Shown here: positions 54,307 to 62,925 of the stretch, one piece after another
Layout: the number at the start of each line of letters is the position of its first letter
Numbering within the stretch: the first letter of the stretch is position 1
NCBI GenBank assembly: GCA_015679245.1
Contig: CP064953.1
Coordinates: 1,488,001-1,552,000 of the forward strand
Direction of reading: 5' to 3'
DNA from: Actinomycetaceae bacterium zg-1166
Lineage (GTDB): Bacteria; Actinomycetota; Actinomycetes; Actinomycetales; Actinomycetaceae
DNA length: 64,000 nucleotides
Made by a program: the position numbers and the translations under genes
The notes under the pieces: model-generated
The model's input: the letters and a program-made list of their open reading frames with translations, nothing else
What the model was told of the DNA's origin: nothing
Databases searched by the model: none

Positions 54307-55683
54307 TTAGAGACCTGCGAGAGCGTGAAGCATGTCGTCCATCGCTGGGCGGGCACTCCCCGTCATTCCCTCAGTAATTCCATCCACGAGGATAGAGAAC
54401 GTAAGCAAGCGCCCCGAGGTGGTAACAAGATAGCCCGAGAGGCTATTTGCCGTAATGAGTGTGCCCGTTTTAGCGTGAACACGCCCAGCGAGAAGAGTCT
54501 CGTTCTGCCTACGAGAAACTGTTCCGTTTAAGCCCATCACGGGAAGCCCCGCTCCCATCGATTTAAGTTCGCATCCTTGACAGGAGGCAAGATTACCAAG
54601 TAGCGAAGCCAACAAATTCGTCGTGAGGCGATTGGAGATCGCAAGCCCTGAATTATCGGAGATAATGCTCCCCTCCATGGGGTATCCGCCCTTCTGAAGC
54701 ACGTCAGTTACGGCAGCAGCCGCTCCCTCAAATGTGGCAGGTTTCCCTTGAGCAATAGCTGTGAGATGGCCGAGGACTTCAGCCACAGTATTATCCGAAT
54801 CGGTGAGCATCACATCCAGGATTTCGCGCAGGCTTGCCGATTCCACACGTGCGAGTTCAATAGCGGTGTGCGGAGCTCTACCTCTCCCCTCAAGAGTTGC
54901 AGAAATTCCATATACACTCAGCGCCTGAACGAAGGTATTCGCAGCGGAAAGATCCGGGTCAGCAGTGAAATTCCCAGTTTCGTCGCGCGATTCACGAACG
55001 GCAAGAGAGCGCAACTCCATGACGTATTCGGTATCTGCCTCCGCCACATCTGGATGATACGTAGGTTCCTCGAAGAGCGACGAATCTACCTGGAGATTCA
55101 CCGTAGTCAATCCCTTAGCCGTGAGTTCTTTGGCTGTGGCAGCAGCAAGATCGCCAAGGCCCGCCCGCCCGAGTACCGCATGAGGATTGCCCTCGGCCTC
55201 CCCCAGCATCACGTCTCCCCCACCCACAAGATAGAGCCTTCCCTCGGCCAAACTTGCCTTCGTGGCAAACCTCGTATCGGGGCCAAGAGTATGCAGGGCA
55301 GCGGCAGCAGTCACGAGCTTCATATTTGAAGCCGGAACTCGGCCAATAGTCGGATTCTCCTCGGCCAAAGTAGCACCCGTGAGCGTGTCGACAATCGTGA
55401 CTGAGGCTGATCCAGCTAGACGTTCGTCAGCAAGGAAAGAATCGAGTGCACGTCGCACATTCGCAGAATCAGGAATCGGCACATGTTCAGAAAAGTGTGG
55501 AAGTTCAGGTGAAGCGATAAGGGAACGCACGTGGGGAGAAGTACTGTGGCGATTCTCGTAACTGGCGAAACTTTGTGTCCGCGTAGTAAGCACACCCGGG
55601 GTAAGATCGAAGGCATCACCAAGGAGGTAAACTCCACCCAACGCAAGAACTACGGAAATGGCCACTTGTGTACGTCGTTTCAC
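54307..55683 (-). CDS. dacB: D-alanyl-D-alanine carboxypeptidase/endopeptidase (PBP4, DacB)
   Basis: 458-residue class C low-molecular-mass penicillin-binding protein trimming peptidoglycan cross-links. An N-terminal hydrophobic signal/anchor ([19 protein letters not shown]) is followed by the SxxK motif in [16 protein letters not shown], the SxN motif in [14 protein letters not shown] and the KTG box in [17 protein letters not shown]. All active-site residues are present. It leads the dacB-tilS-hpt-ftsH run and diverges from ppa. Confidence 0.94.
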   Translation of the reverse strand: MKRRTQVAISVVLALGGVYLLGDAFDLTPGVLTTRTQSFASYENRHSTSPHVRSLIASPELPHFSEHVPIPDSANVRRALDSFLADERLAGSASVTIVDTLTGATLAEENPTIGRVPASNMKLVTAAAALHTLGPDTRFATKASLAEGRLYLVGGGDVMLGEAEGNPHAVLGRAGLGDLAAATAKELTAKGLTTVNLQVDSSLFEEPTYHPDVAEADTEYVMELRSLAVRESRDETGNFTADPDLSAANTFVQALSVYGISATLEGRGRAPHTAIELARVESASLREILDVMLTDSDNTVAEVLGHLTAIAQGKPATFEGAAAAVTDVLQKGGYPMEGSIISDNSGLAISNRLTTNLLASLLGNLASCQGCELKSMGAGLPVMGLNGTVSRRQNETLLAGRVHAKTGTLITANSLSGYLVTTSGRLLTFSILVDGITEGMTGSARPAMDDMLHALAGL

Positions 55684-55767
55684 ACTGCTAGTTTCCCATG
55701 TTCACGCCACGGGTCAAGATACCGCGAGGCCGCCGGCGGCAACATAGAGACGAAAAGGAGAGCTCTC

Positions 55768-56271
55768 ATGATGGAGTTCGATGTCACCATCGAGATTCCC
55801 AAGGGCAATCGAAACAAGTACGAAGTCGATCACGAGACAGGTCGTATCCGTTTGGATCGTATGCTCTTCACCTCGACGCGCTACCCCGACGATTACGGTT
55901 TCATCGACGATACTCTGGGGGAGGATGGCGATCCTCTCGATGCACTCGTCCTCCTTGAAGAGCCAACATTCCCCGGCTGTGTGATTCGTTGCCGTGCACT
56001 CGGTATGTTCCGTATGCGCGACGAACACGGAGGCGACGATAAAGTTCTTTGCGTTCCAGCAGGCGATCAGCGCGCCTCATGGCGTACCGAGATTGAGGAT
56101 GTCTCGGAGTTCCACCGTCTCGAAATTCAGCATTTCTTCGAGGTCTATAAGGATCTTGAGCCTGGAAAATCGGTGGAAGGTGCTCACTGGGTAGGCCGCC
56201 TGGCAGCCGAAGAGGAAATCCAGCGTTCTTACCAGCGCCTCATTGATGCTGAGGGTGCTGGTCATCACTGA
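55768..56271 (+). CDS. ppa: Inorganic pyrophosphatase
   Basis: 167-residue family I pyrophosphatase, closely similar to the mycobacterial enzyme: [48 protein letters not shown] (metal-binding Asp residues), [13 protein letters not shown] and [16 protein letters not shown] 55768, with a second ATG directly after it, has AAAGGAG at 7 nt; the open frame to 55531 is antisense to dacB. Monocistronic, ending in a strong terminator. It pulls biosynthetic reactions forward by hydrolysing PPi. Confidence 0.97.
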   Translation: MMEFDVTIEIPKGNRNKYEVDHETGRIRLDRMLFTSTRYPDDYGFIDDTLGEDGDPLDALVLLEEPTFPGCVIRCRALGMFRMRDEHGGDDKVLCVPAGDQRASWRTEIEDVSEFHRLEIQHFFEVYKDLEPGKSVEGAHWVGRLAAEEEIQRSYQRLIDAEGAGHH

Positions 56272-56296
56272 TCGCACCTACAAAATTCGCATGTGG

Positions 56297-56334
56297 GGTG
56301 GGAAAGTTCGAGGGAGCTTTCCCACCTTTTCTTT
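56297..56334 (+). terminator. Intrinsic terminator of ppa
   Basis: GGTGGGAAAG (56297-56306) pairs with CTTTCCCACC (56317-56326), loop of 10, followed by TTTTCTTT. Confidence 0.88.
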
Positions 56335-56418
56335 GTCGCTATAGTACGGAGGTTCTTTGCCGCTATAGATAGATATACGGAGGCCAGGCACACAAGCTGG
56401 AGGCCAGGCTCCGTACTA
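56331..56418. repeat. Compact direct and inverted repeat cluster
   Basis: The 14-mer CTTTGTCGCTATAG (56331) recurs as CTTTGCCGCTATAG about 25 bp later, each followed by TACGGAGG. GGAGGCCAGGC occurs twice 20 bp apart (56379-56389, 56399-56409). TAGTACGGAG (56342-56351) is the exact inverse of CTCCGTACTA (56409-56418), so the whole unit can fold. Origin unknown. Confidence 0.6.
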
Positions 56419-56543
56419 CTTGTGTTGTTCTCATTGAGGCTCGTGGTGTGATGTTCATGTCGTGGCCTAGATCCAGGGTAGTGCACCCTTTACGTATTCT
56501 GTTGTGAAAGTGCACCAAAGTGCGCCTTTCTTCGGGAATAGGG

Positions 56544-56590
56544 AAAAAGGTAAGGAGGGGAGTAGCCATTGTGCTGCTCCCCTCCTTACC
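56544..56590 (-). terminator. Intrinsic terminator of the NlpC/P60 gene
   Basis: An 18-bp stem with one wobble pair (56549-56566 with 56573-56590) and a six-base loop; on the minus strand it is followed by five T (56548-56544). It lies 12 bp after the stop codon. Confidence 0.9.
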
Positions 56591-56602
56591 TGATATTTTC
56601 AC

Positions 56603-57919
56603 TTAGTCAAAGACTCGGATAACTGTGGGAGTGCCGACCCAGGAGTCCTTACCCACACGTGTTCCCCAGGATTCATTCCAGGCACCCACGTTGGTTCCAT
56701 TGCCCACGCTGATTGCCACATGACCAGGCCAGTAGAGGATATCTCCAGCACGAGCTTCCGAATAGGGAACCCTACGCCCAACAGAGAGGACAGAGGTAGT
56801 GTATCCACCGATGCTCACACCGAACTGCTTGTAGATGTAGCGAACGAAGCCGATACAATCCCAGCCCGAGGGGGTCGTTCCTGCCCAGACATAGGGCACG
56901 CCAATGTATCTCATCGCTGTAGAGAGAATCGCTGCGCCAGTTCCTGAACTCGTCGGGGGAGCTTCTGGAGCTGGAGCCGGTGCCGGTGCTGGAGCTGGGG
57001 CAGCCGGTGCGGGTGCCGGAGTAGAGGGCTGCGGTGCAGGGCTTGGTGCGGGAGCCGGGGTGCTCGGCTGAGTTGGTGCGGGAGTTGCGGGGGCAGGTGC
57101 TGGAGTAGGGTTCGAGGGACGGGTTGCCTGCTGTTGAGCAGCGGCGACGATCGCCTCCTGACGAGCCTTAGCTTCGGCAGCAGCTGCAGCTTCCTTTTCT
57201 GCTTGGAGTTGGCGCTCAATGTCTGCCGTTGTTCCCTTCTGAGCCGCGAGCTGGGCAATGAGCCCCTCACGCGACGCAGCAATCACAGCACTGCGAGTAT
57301 CGATTTCTGCTTTAGCGGCACTGACTGCATCGGTAGCCGCCTGAGCCTCGTCGGCTGCTTTCTTCTGAGCCTCAGCTTTCTTTTCAGCTTCGACGCGCAG
57401 TGTGTCTGCTACTGATTGCAGCGCCTCGAACTTCTGCACCGACTTATTTGCATCCGTACCCACAAGCTTGTAGGCACGAGCTCGTTGATTGGCTTCGGAG
57501 AAAGATTTGGATCCCAGAAGATAGTTCACACCGGAAATTGAAGCGGCACCATCGCGGTACAGAGCCTGAGAAACCTTCCCAAGTTCCTTTTTTGCCTCAT
57601 TGGCGGAGTTCGCTGCATTATCTGCGGCCTCAGCCGCAGCTGCTGAATCGCCAATCGCGTCGGTGAGCGCGCGGTTGGCTTCGATGGATTTCGCCTCAGC
57701 TTGCGCTACTTTGAGTGAGAGATTTGCGCTCTCTGCGGAGAGTTGAGCGAGGCTCACTTCCAGTCCTGCAATGGACTGGCTTGTCTGGTTCTCAGCTTCG
57801 TGTGCCTTCCTCAACTGATCTTCAGTGGAATCGTCGGCCCACGATGCTACACCGATGCCGCTAGCCACAAGTGCCAGCACTGCAGTCAGTGCACCCCAAC
57901 GCTGAATCCTCGTCTTCAC
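56603..57919 (-). CDS. Secreted NlpC/P60 peptidoglycan hydrolase with coiled coil
   Basis: 438 residues. A signal peptide (LTAVLALVASGIGVASWA) is followed by about 220 residues of Ala/Glu-rich coiled coil, a Pro/Ala linker of repeated TPAPAP/APAPAP units (about residues 265-325), and an NlpC/P60 domain: Cys in GWDCIGFVRYIYKQFG, His in YWPGHVAISVGNG, and a following polar residue in GAWNESWG. The layout matches RipA/Cgp-type hydrolases used in cell separation. GTG 57919 has GGAG at 5 nt. A strong terminator follows. Confidence 0.93.
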   Translation of the reverse strand: MKTRIQRWGALTAVLALVASGIGVASWADDSTEDQLRKAHEAENQTSQSIAGLEVSLAQLSAESANLSLKVAQAEAKSIEANRALTDAIGDSAAAAEAADNAANSANEAKKELGKVSQALYRDGAASISGVNYLLGSKSFSEANQRARAYKLVGTDANKSVQKFEALQSVADTLRVEAEKKAEAQKKAADEAQAATDAVSAAKAEIDTRSAVIAASREGLIAQLAAQKGTTADIERQLQAEKEAAAAAEAKARQEAIVAAAQQQATRPSNPTPAPAPATPAPTQPSTPAPAPSPAPQPSTPAPAPAAPAPAPAPAPAPEAPPTSSGTGAAILSTAMRYIGVPYVWAGTTPSGWDCIGFVRYIYKQFGVSIGGYTTSVLSVGRRVPYSEARAGDILYWPGHVAISVGNGTNVGAWNESWGTRVGKDSWVGTPTVIRVFD

Positions 57920-58321
57920 AGTGTCTCCGTCTGGTTGATTTCGTAAGCCGGTATGGTCTACCCGCGCTTACACCACGGCTACGAATGTATAACATTTCGA
58001 CCATCATTGGAACACCTTTCTCATAAATCACATAATTCACACATGTCACTCCCGTATCACCACGCCATTGTTGAAGAACCTCACCACTATCGAGCGCCCT
58101 TATCACGTCACCTCTTCGTACTGTTCACCTTTCTCTACTTTCCCTGCACTCTTGCCTTTCCCGCCTTTCCTTGCTTTCCCTGTACTCTCGTATTTCTCTG
58201 CGGTGGCCATACCCTCTTCCTTCCCTCATTTCCCTATCTCACCTGCGTAACATCATCAAAAAGCCTTCTCTCCCTACACTTGTGGAAAGAGAGCTGCCAC
58301 AGTCGCCAACCTGCCCCATGA

Positions 58322-58367
58322 GATGCCTTCTCTCGGTGCACTTGGTGCACTTGTGGAAGAAGGCATC
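58322..58367 (+). promoter_or_regulatory. Hairpin upstream of the met leader
   Basis: GATGCCTTCT (58322-58331) pairs exactly with AGAAGGCATC (58358-58367). The 26-nt loop contains GGTGCACTT twice. It lies about 65 bp before the predicted -10 of the leader transcript, so it may be DNA-level (operator) or belong to a longer transcript. Confidence 0.4.
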
Positions 58368-58433
58368 ACAAGGCAAACCGTCTCACCCTGTCTCACTCGG
58401 CGAACACCTCGGCTCTCATAGCCCCATTGGCCG

Positions 58434-58439
58434 TACTCT
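58434..58439 (+). promoter_or_regulatory. -10 element for the met leader transcript
   Basis: TACTCT fits the actinobacterial TAnnnT -10 and lies 7 nt before the ATG at 58447, the spacing expected of a leaderless start. No clear -35. Confidence 0.45.
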
Positions 58440-58446
58440 GGATTCC

Positions 58447-58473
58447 ATGTTCATGATGCGAATGCCTAGCTAG
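58447..58473 (+). CDS. Candidate methionine-rich leader peptide (8 codons)
   Basis: ATG-TTC-ATG-ATG-CGA-ATG-CCT-AGC-TAG encodes MFMMRMPS: four of eight codons are Met. It ends 111 bp before the metY start and is followed at once by hairpins. A -10 hexamer 7 nt upstream would give a leaderless message, as is common for short uORFs in actinobacteria. Ribosome stalling at low charged tRNA-Met could control the met genes. No Shine-Dalgarno is seen. Proposed from sequence only; too short for gene finders. Confidence 0.45.
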   Translation: MFMMRMPS

Positions 58474-58528
58474 CGCTTGTGCCCACGTGGCGCACAGCGC
58501 TACCCAGCCCCTTTCCATTGCGGGCTGG
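58471..58528 (+). promoter_or_regulatory. Tandem hairpins after the Met-rich ORF
   Basis: Hairpin 1: TAGCGCT-GTGC (58471-58482, one bulge) with GCACAGCGCTA (58492-58502), starting exactly at the leader stop codon. Hairpin 2: CCAGCCC (58504-58510) with GGGCTGG (58522-58528). A ribosome on the leader would cover hairpin 1. Neither is followed by a T tract, so control may act on ribosome access or Rho rather than intrinsic termination. Confidence 0.4.
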
Positions 58529-58584
58529 CCGGGCCGCAGAGAACACGTGGCGAGAGGCCGCCCGCTCCCTATGAGGAGAGCAAC

Positions 58585-59919
58585 GTGACTAACCCCCAAT
58601 GGTATTTCGATACTCAACAGATCCACGGCGGACAGAAGCCCGATTCCGATTTTGGTGCCCGAGCCCTACCTATTTACCAAACCACCTCTTACGTCTTCTC
58701 TTCAGCCGAAGAAGCTGAAGAACGCTTTGCCACACTTGAAGCTGGGCAAATCTATACGCGAATGACTAATCCCACCACGCAGGCCGTCGAAGAACGGATC
58801 GCTGCTCTTGAAGGCGGCACAAGTGCGCTCCTCGTCGCCTCCGGGCAAGCCGCCACTTTCTACACCTTTCTCAATCTCTGTACCCCCGGAACGAATATCG
58901 TCTCCTCCCCCTCCATTTACGGCGGCACTCTCCACCTCTTCCACACTGCCCTCGCTCAGTGCGGCATCGAAACTCGCTTCGTCAGTGATCCCGACGACCC
59001 GCATTCGTGGGCCGATCAGATCGACGGCAACACTCGCGCCCTCTTCGGCGAATCCATCCCCAACCCCAAGGGAGACATCCTCGATATCGATGCACTCGCC
59101 CACATCGCTCACTCTTTCGCGATTCCACTCGTCGTGGATAACACTGTGGCCAGCCCCTACACTCTGCGTCCCTTCGAGTTCGGCGCCGATATCGTCATCG
59201 CGTCAGCCACGAAATTCCTAGGCGGGCACGGCACAAGCGTAGGCGGCGTAATCATCGAAAAGGGAGACTTCCCGTGGGACGAGCATAAATTTGAGCAACT
59301 CACAGCTACAGATCCGAACTTCGGCGTGGCATTCACAAGTCTGGGTGGAGCCGCACTCACCGGACGCATCCGAGCCACCTCGCTACGCGATACCGGAGCA
59401 TGTATCTCTCCCTTCAACTCCTTCCTCATCGGCTTAGGTTTAGAAACGCTCTCCTTGCGGATGGAGCGCCACCTCTCCAATGCCCGCACTCTTGCCGAAT
59501 ACCTCGACAAACGTGAAGAAGTCTCCCTCGTGCGCTACTCCAGCCTCGTTTCTTCCCCTTACTATGAACTCGCCCAGAAGTACACCCCGGCAGGAGCCGG
59601 ATCAGTCTTTACTTTTGACCTTGTAGGAGGAAAGAAAGCAGCTCACACTTTCCTCAACGCGCTCCGCCTCTTCTCCAATCTTGTCAATATCGGTGATGTG
59701 CGTTCCCTCGCAGTCCATCCGGCGACGACGACACACGCTCAAGGTAGCGACGAGGAACGCCTCGCAGGAGGAATTACGGCAGGTACAATTCGTCTCTCAG
59801 TGGGCACCGAAGATGTGCGTGACCTCATCACCGACCTTGAGCGTGGATTTGCCGCACTCAAAGAACTCAAAATCGATACGGCGAAAACAAACGCAGTAAA
59901 GAAGGCCACACGCGCATGA
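58585..59919 (+). CDS. metY: O-acetylhomoserine sulfhydrylase (MetY)
   Basis: 444-residue PLP enzyme of the Cys/Met metabolism family making homocysteine from O-acetylhomoserine and sulfide. Motifs: ARALPIYQTTSYVF, YTRMTNPTTQAVEERIAALEGG (in part), VVDNTVASPYTLRPFEFGADIVIASATKFLGGHGTSVGG (in part; the Lys of SATKFLGGHG binds PLP), and SLAVHPATTTHAQ. GTG 58585 with GAGGAG at 6 nt fits the family N-terminus (NPQWYFDTQQIHGG); the frame is open to 58477. It overlaps metX by 4 bp, forming a metYX operon. Confidence 0.96.
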   Translation: MTNPQWYFDTQQIHGGQKPDSDFGARALPIYQTTSYVFSSAEEAEERFATLEAGQIYTRMTNPTTQAVEERIAALEGGTSALLVASGQAATFYTFLNLCTPGTNIVSSPSIYGGTLHLFHTALAQCGIETRFVSDPDDPHSWADQIDGNTRALFGESIPNPKGDILDIDALAHIAHSFAIPLVVDNTVASPYTLRPFEFGADIVIASATKFLGGHGTSVGGVIIEKGDFPWDEHKFEQLTATDPNFGVAFTSLGGAALTGRIRATSLRDTGACISPFNSFLIGLGLETLSLRMERHLSNARTLAEYLDKREEVSLVRYSSLVSSPYYELAQKYTPAGAGSVFTFDLVGGKKAAHTFLNALRLFSNLVNIGDVRSLAVHPATTTHAQGSDEERLAGGITAGTIRLSVGTEDVRDLITDLERGFAALKELKIDTAKTNAVKKATRA

Positions 59920-61193
59920 ACATTCCAACCCCTCGCTATCTTGTGGGACACCGCCCCATTGATCGAGTGACGGATGCTGCTCCGATCGCCGACTTCGATA
60001 CCGGATACCGCCCCACACCCCGTCTGCGCATCCCACCTACTGGCGCGTGGCGAGAAGGGGATGACCCTGGAGAACGTCGCTTCGCTGATCTAGGCCCCAT
60101 GCGCCTGGAACTAGGAGGTGAGCTTCCTCAGGTACGCCTCGCTTACGAGACATGGGGTGAACTCAACGAAGAGGGCACAAACGCTGTTCTTCTGTGCCAT
60201 GCCCTCACCGGAGATTCTCACGCTACCAGCCGTGAGGGAAACGGCGACGGCTGGTGGGCAGAGATCGTCGGACCAGGGAAAGCTCTCGACACAGAAAAAT
60301 ACTTCGTCTGCTGCCCCAACGTACTTGGGGGATGCCAGGGAAGCACAGGCCCTGCCTCCCTCGCTCCCGATGGAAAAGAATGGGGATCTCGCTTTCCCGA
60401 AGTGACAATCCGCGACATGGTAGCAGCCGAAGCACTCCTCGCCGACACTCTCGGTGTGCAACGCTGGTGCCTCGTGGCAGGAGCCTCCTTCGGGGGAAAC
60501 CTCGTCATGGAATGGGCTGCAAGTTTTCCTGAACGCACAGGTGCCATCGCGGTACTCGTCTCCGGGGCTGCTGCCACAGCCGAACAAATTGCATTTGCGA
60601 ATCTGCAGAAACAGGCCATTCTCGGTGATCCAGCCTGGCGAGGTGGTGACTACTACGATGCCCCCGACGGGCACGGTCCTTCCTTTGGCTTAGGCCTGGC
60701 ACGCAAGATTGCCCACCTCTCCTATCGCTGTGCCCCAGAACTACAAAAACGCTTTGGGCGCGAAGCTCAAGGAGAGGAAAATCCACTTCGCGGCGGACGT
60801 TACGCTGTGGAAAGCTATCTCGATTACCACGCCTATAAACTCTCTTTGCGCTTCGACGCAAACTCCTATCTAGTAATTACGCAGGCTTTTATCACCCACG
60901 ACATCGGGCGTGGACGCGGAGGAACTCACACAGTGCTCACAAGCCTGACGATGCCAGCGCTTGTGGTGCAGGTGGATTCGGATCGCCTCTTCTACCCCAC
61001 CGATATGCGCGCTTTAGCCGACGCTCTTCCTGGATGCGCAGGAGTGGTGAGTGTACATTCAGATCACGGGCACGACGGATTCCTTGTGGAGAACGAACAA
61101 GTGGCACATATTCTCCGACAATTCCTTGCAAGAAAAGCTCAGCAGAGATCTAGTTCAAAACTTGTGAACCCGCGTGAAAATGAACCCACGTGA
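59916..61193 (+). CDS. metX: Homoserine O-acetyltransferase (MetX)
   Basis: 425-residue alpha/beta-fold acyltransferase supplying MetY with O-acetylhomoserine. Landmarks: LAYETWGELN, LLCHALTGDSHA, WWAEIVGPGKALDTEKYFVCC (in part), NVLGGCQGSTGPAS, the acid Asp in VVQVDSDRLFYP and His in SDHGHDGFL. The nucleophile elbow reads GASFGGNLVMEW rather than the usual GGSMGGMQ, keeping the Ser. It has about 45 extra N-terminal residues compared with many relatives and a short charged C-terminal tail. Start ATG 59916 within the metY stop. Confidence 0.94.
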   Translation: MNIPTPRYLVGHRPIDRVTDAAPIADFDTGYRPTPRLRIPPTGAWREGDDPGERRFADLGPMRLELGGELPQVRLAYETWGELNEEGTNAVLLCHALTGDSHATSREGNGDGWWAEIVGPGKALDTEKYFVCCPNVLGGCQGSTGPASLAPDGKEWGSRFPEVTIRDMVAAEALLADTLGVQRWCLVAGASFGGNLVMEWAASFPERTGAIAVLVSGAAATAEQIAFANLQKQAILGDPAWRGGDYYDAPDGHGPSFGLGLARKIAHLSYRCAPELQKRFGREAQGEENPLRGGRYAVESYLDYHAYKLSLRFDANSYLVITQAFITHDIGRGRGGTHTVLTSLTMPALVVQVDSDRLFYPTDMRALADALPGCAGVVSVHSDHGHDGFLVENEQVAHILRQFLARKAQQRSSSKLVNPRENEPT

Positions 61194-61233
61194 AAGTTTT
61201 GAGACACCGAGGTAGCACACGAACTCAATGCTC

Positions 61234-62925
61234 CTAGAGTTCGCCGAGACTACGCCCGTCGGCCACCTTCCACACGTTCCAACCATCGACGCGGGAAAGC
61301 CCTGAAACCGCTTGAGCTGCGAGGGAAGGATCGTCGTACACAGCACCATCCGCTAGCACAATCGTTCCCCACGCTGTCACTTCAGCTTGGTAGACACTGC
61401 CGTGGCGGCGCTGCTGCCAGACAATCACAAAAGGAGCGCGGTGACGGCGCACGATAGCGAGCATACGGTGAGCAGGCGAGAGCGAATCGTCTTCAGCAGC
61501 TTTAGCTACAGCATGTGAGGAGGCTTGCGAGGCTTGAGCTTCGGAAATAAAACGACGAGGACGCCCGCCTTCTGCTGGACGCGGCGTGGAATTTTCCCAC
61601 AGTCGAGCTTCCAAAGGGCGGCTAGCTGCGGCACGCGCCTGGGCAGCCTGAGCAAACTGTGAAGGGCCTTGGTAGCCAGCAATAGAAGCAAAAGCAGCTG
61701 GACGCGACGAAGGTGTAGGAACACTCTCAGGCGACGGCACCGTCTCTGATAATTTCGCATGTGCCGTAGCATTCTCCGAATGAAGTGGGCGTGGCGGCGT
61801 TGGGCGCACGGAGAAAGCTCTTGTCTCACCAAAGGAAGAAGGTGACTCTGTTGCTTTTGGCTGCACTGGAACAGAAGGCTGCGCGGGATCAGGTTCACGC
61901 GCAGGCTGCGGAACTGGTACGGCAGGGCGCAGAGGGAGAGTGTAAGTCATCTCAGGCCGTGGCTTTGGGGAAGGAGCGGAGACTTGAGCAGAGGTGGAGA
62001 GTGACACGGAAGAGGCCGAGGCAGAAGAAGAATCCACAGCGTGGGAGCGAGCCCGACGGCGTGGCAGCACTGGGGTTTCTTCCACAGATTCTGCATCTGT
62101 AGAAGAGGCGCGAGGAGAATTTTCGCTAGCTTTGCCTTCAACTACGCTTGCGACAGATGTTTCCACCCACGCGTGGCGGCGGCGCCTGCGCGGAGGAACT
62201 CGATCACTCTGTGTGCTTTCCTTCGGACGAGAAATAGTATCAAGTGAATCTTCGGTCAGTTCATCCTTGTTGGAAGCATCTGAGGAGTGCACGGAGGGTT
62301 CTGCTGGTGACTTCGCACCAGTTGGTGAAGTCGCATCACTTTGGAGCTGGCGCATGGCACGCCACGAAGCAAGTGTTCCGAAGGCCGTGGCAGTACTACG
62401 CACCTCTTCGAAGGAGACGAGCACCTGGGAGCCACCATCGTGGACGCTCGCCAAACTCACGGCAAGACCTGCTCCAGAAAGAGCCTGGATTGCTGGACGT
62501 ACAGATTCCTCAAGAGAAAGAACAACGAGGTAAAGGCGCGGCCCGCGAGCAGGATGCGGCTCGCACGTGTCGAGGAATCTGCGCCAGTCAGCTGGAAAAG
62601 CTGTGGCACCAGACCCGTAAAGCTCAGCAAGCTGAGAGCGAGAGAGATCCACATGAGAGCCAGCTCGGGCAAGGGAGGCCAGGAGTGCCGCAGAATCGAG
62701 GCGTTCAAGCACCTCTACAGAGACAATCTGACCTGTGGGGTCAAGCGCGATCAGGGATTCTTCGCCCTCAGCGCGCGTCCATGCCACAGGGAAGAGAGGG
62801 ACTCCCAGAAGATCGATAAGGCGTTCACGGATTGCTGCAAGTGCCTGGAGCACCACACCGTGCTGAGCGAGTTCCACGTTCGGCGCAGGAACGAGCCTGC
62901 CTCCTTCGAGTGCGAACACCGCCAT
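61234..62925 (-). CDS. RAMA-domain protein with conserved N-terminal domain and long disordered middle
   Basis: 563 residues. The N-terminal about 180 residues (MAVFALEGGRLVPAPNVELA, IVSVEVLERLDSAALLASLA, GPRLYLVVLSLEESVRPAIQ) form a conserved actinobacterial domain I recall but cannot name; it has a RecB-like or restriction-like flavour, without an obvious PD-(D/E)xK motif. About 300 residues of Ser/Pro/Arg-rich disorder follow, with RRRRRHAW and RRRARSHAV. The C-terminus matches the RAMA domain: SVYQAEVTAWGTIVLADGA, VYDDPSLAAQAVSG, DGWNVWKV. RAMA domains accompany DNA-modification systems and may bind DNA. Function unknown. It converges with metX. Confidence 0.7.
   Translation of the reverse strand: MAVFALEGGRLVPAPNVELAQHGVVLQALAAIRERLIDLLGVPLFPVAWTRAEGEESLIALDPTGQIVSVEVLERLDSAALLASLARAGSHVDLSRSQLAELYGSGATAFPADWRRFLDTCEPHPARGPRLYLVVLSLEESVRPAIQALSGAGLAVSLASVHDGGSQVLVSFEEVRSTATAFGTLASWRAMRQLQSDATSPTGAKSPAEPSVHSSDASNKDELTEDSLDTISRPKESTQSDRVPPRRRRRHAWVETSVASVVEGKASENSPRASSTDAESVEETPVLPRRRARSHAVDSSSASASSVSLSTSAQVSAPSPKPRPEMTYTLPLRPAVPVPQPAREPDPAQPSVPVQPKATESPSSFGETRAFSVRPTPPRPLHSENATAHAKLSETVPSPESVPTPSSRPAAFASIAGYQGPSQFAQAAQARAAASRPLEARLWENSTPRPAEGGRPRRFISEAQASQASSHAVAKAAEDDSLSPAHRMLAIVRRHRAPFVIVWQQRRHGSVYQAEVTAWGTIVLADGAVYDDPSLAAQAVSGLSRVDGWNVWKVADGRSLGEL

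Larger units (their letters stand above)
56272..56602. other. 331-bp gap between convergent ppa and nlpC genes
   Basis: Holds two terminators, one for each neighbour, at either end. In the middle is a small repeat cluster (56331-56418), listed separately. No coding frame convinced me. Confidence 0.6.
57920..58446. promoter_or_regulatory. Long nlpC/metY divergent region
   Basis: About 530 bp before the met leader peptide. Near nlpC it is AT-rich and should hold that promoter. 58095-58240 is almost all pyrimidine on the plus strand, with CTTTCC at 58138, 58156, 58165 and 58174 (steps of 18, 9 and 9). A hairpin follows at 58322-58367. No credible protein gene. Confidence 0.5.

Noticed and set aside
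57990-58050. CRP-like TGTGA repeats upstream of the nlpC gene
   Set aside because: The two TGTGA copies are in direct, not inverted, orientation, so they do not form a CRP/GlxR palindrome.
58171-58446. Upstream part of a 100-codon frame containing the Met-rich peptide
   Set aside because: Encodes low-complexity sequence from the polypyrimidine region; only the last eight codons, with their own -10, look meaningful.
58471-58584. SAM-IV/SAM-I riboswitch upstream of metY
   Set aside because: A short CTGGCCGG match exists, but the conserved GUCAUGAGUGCCAGCG and GGCAACC core elements are missing.
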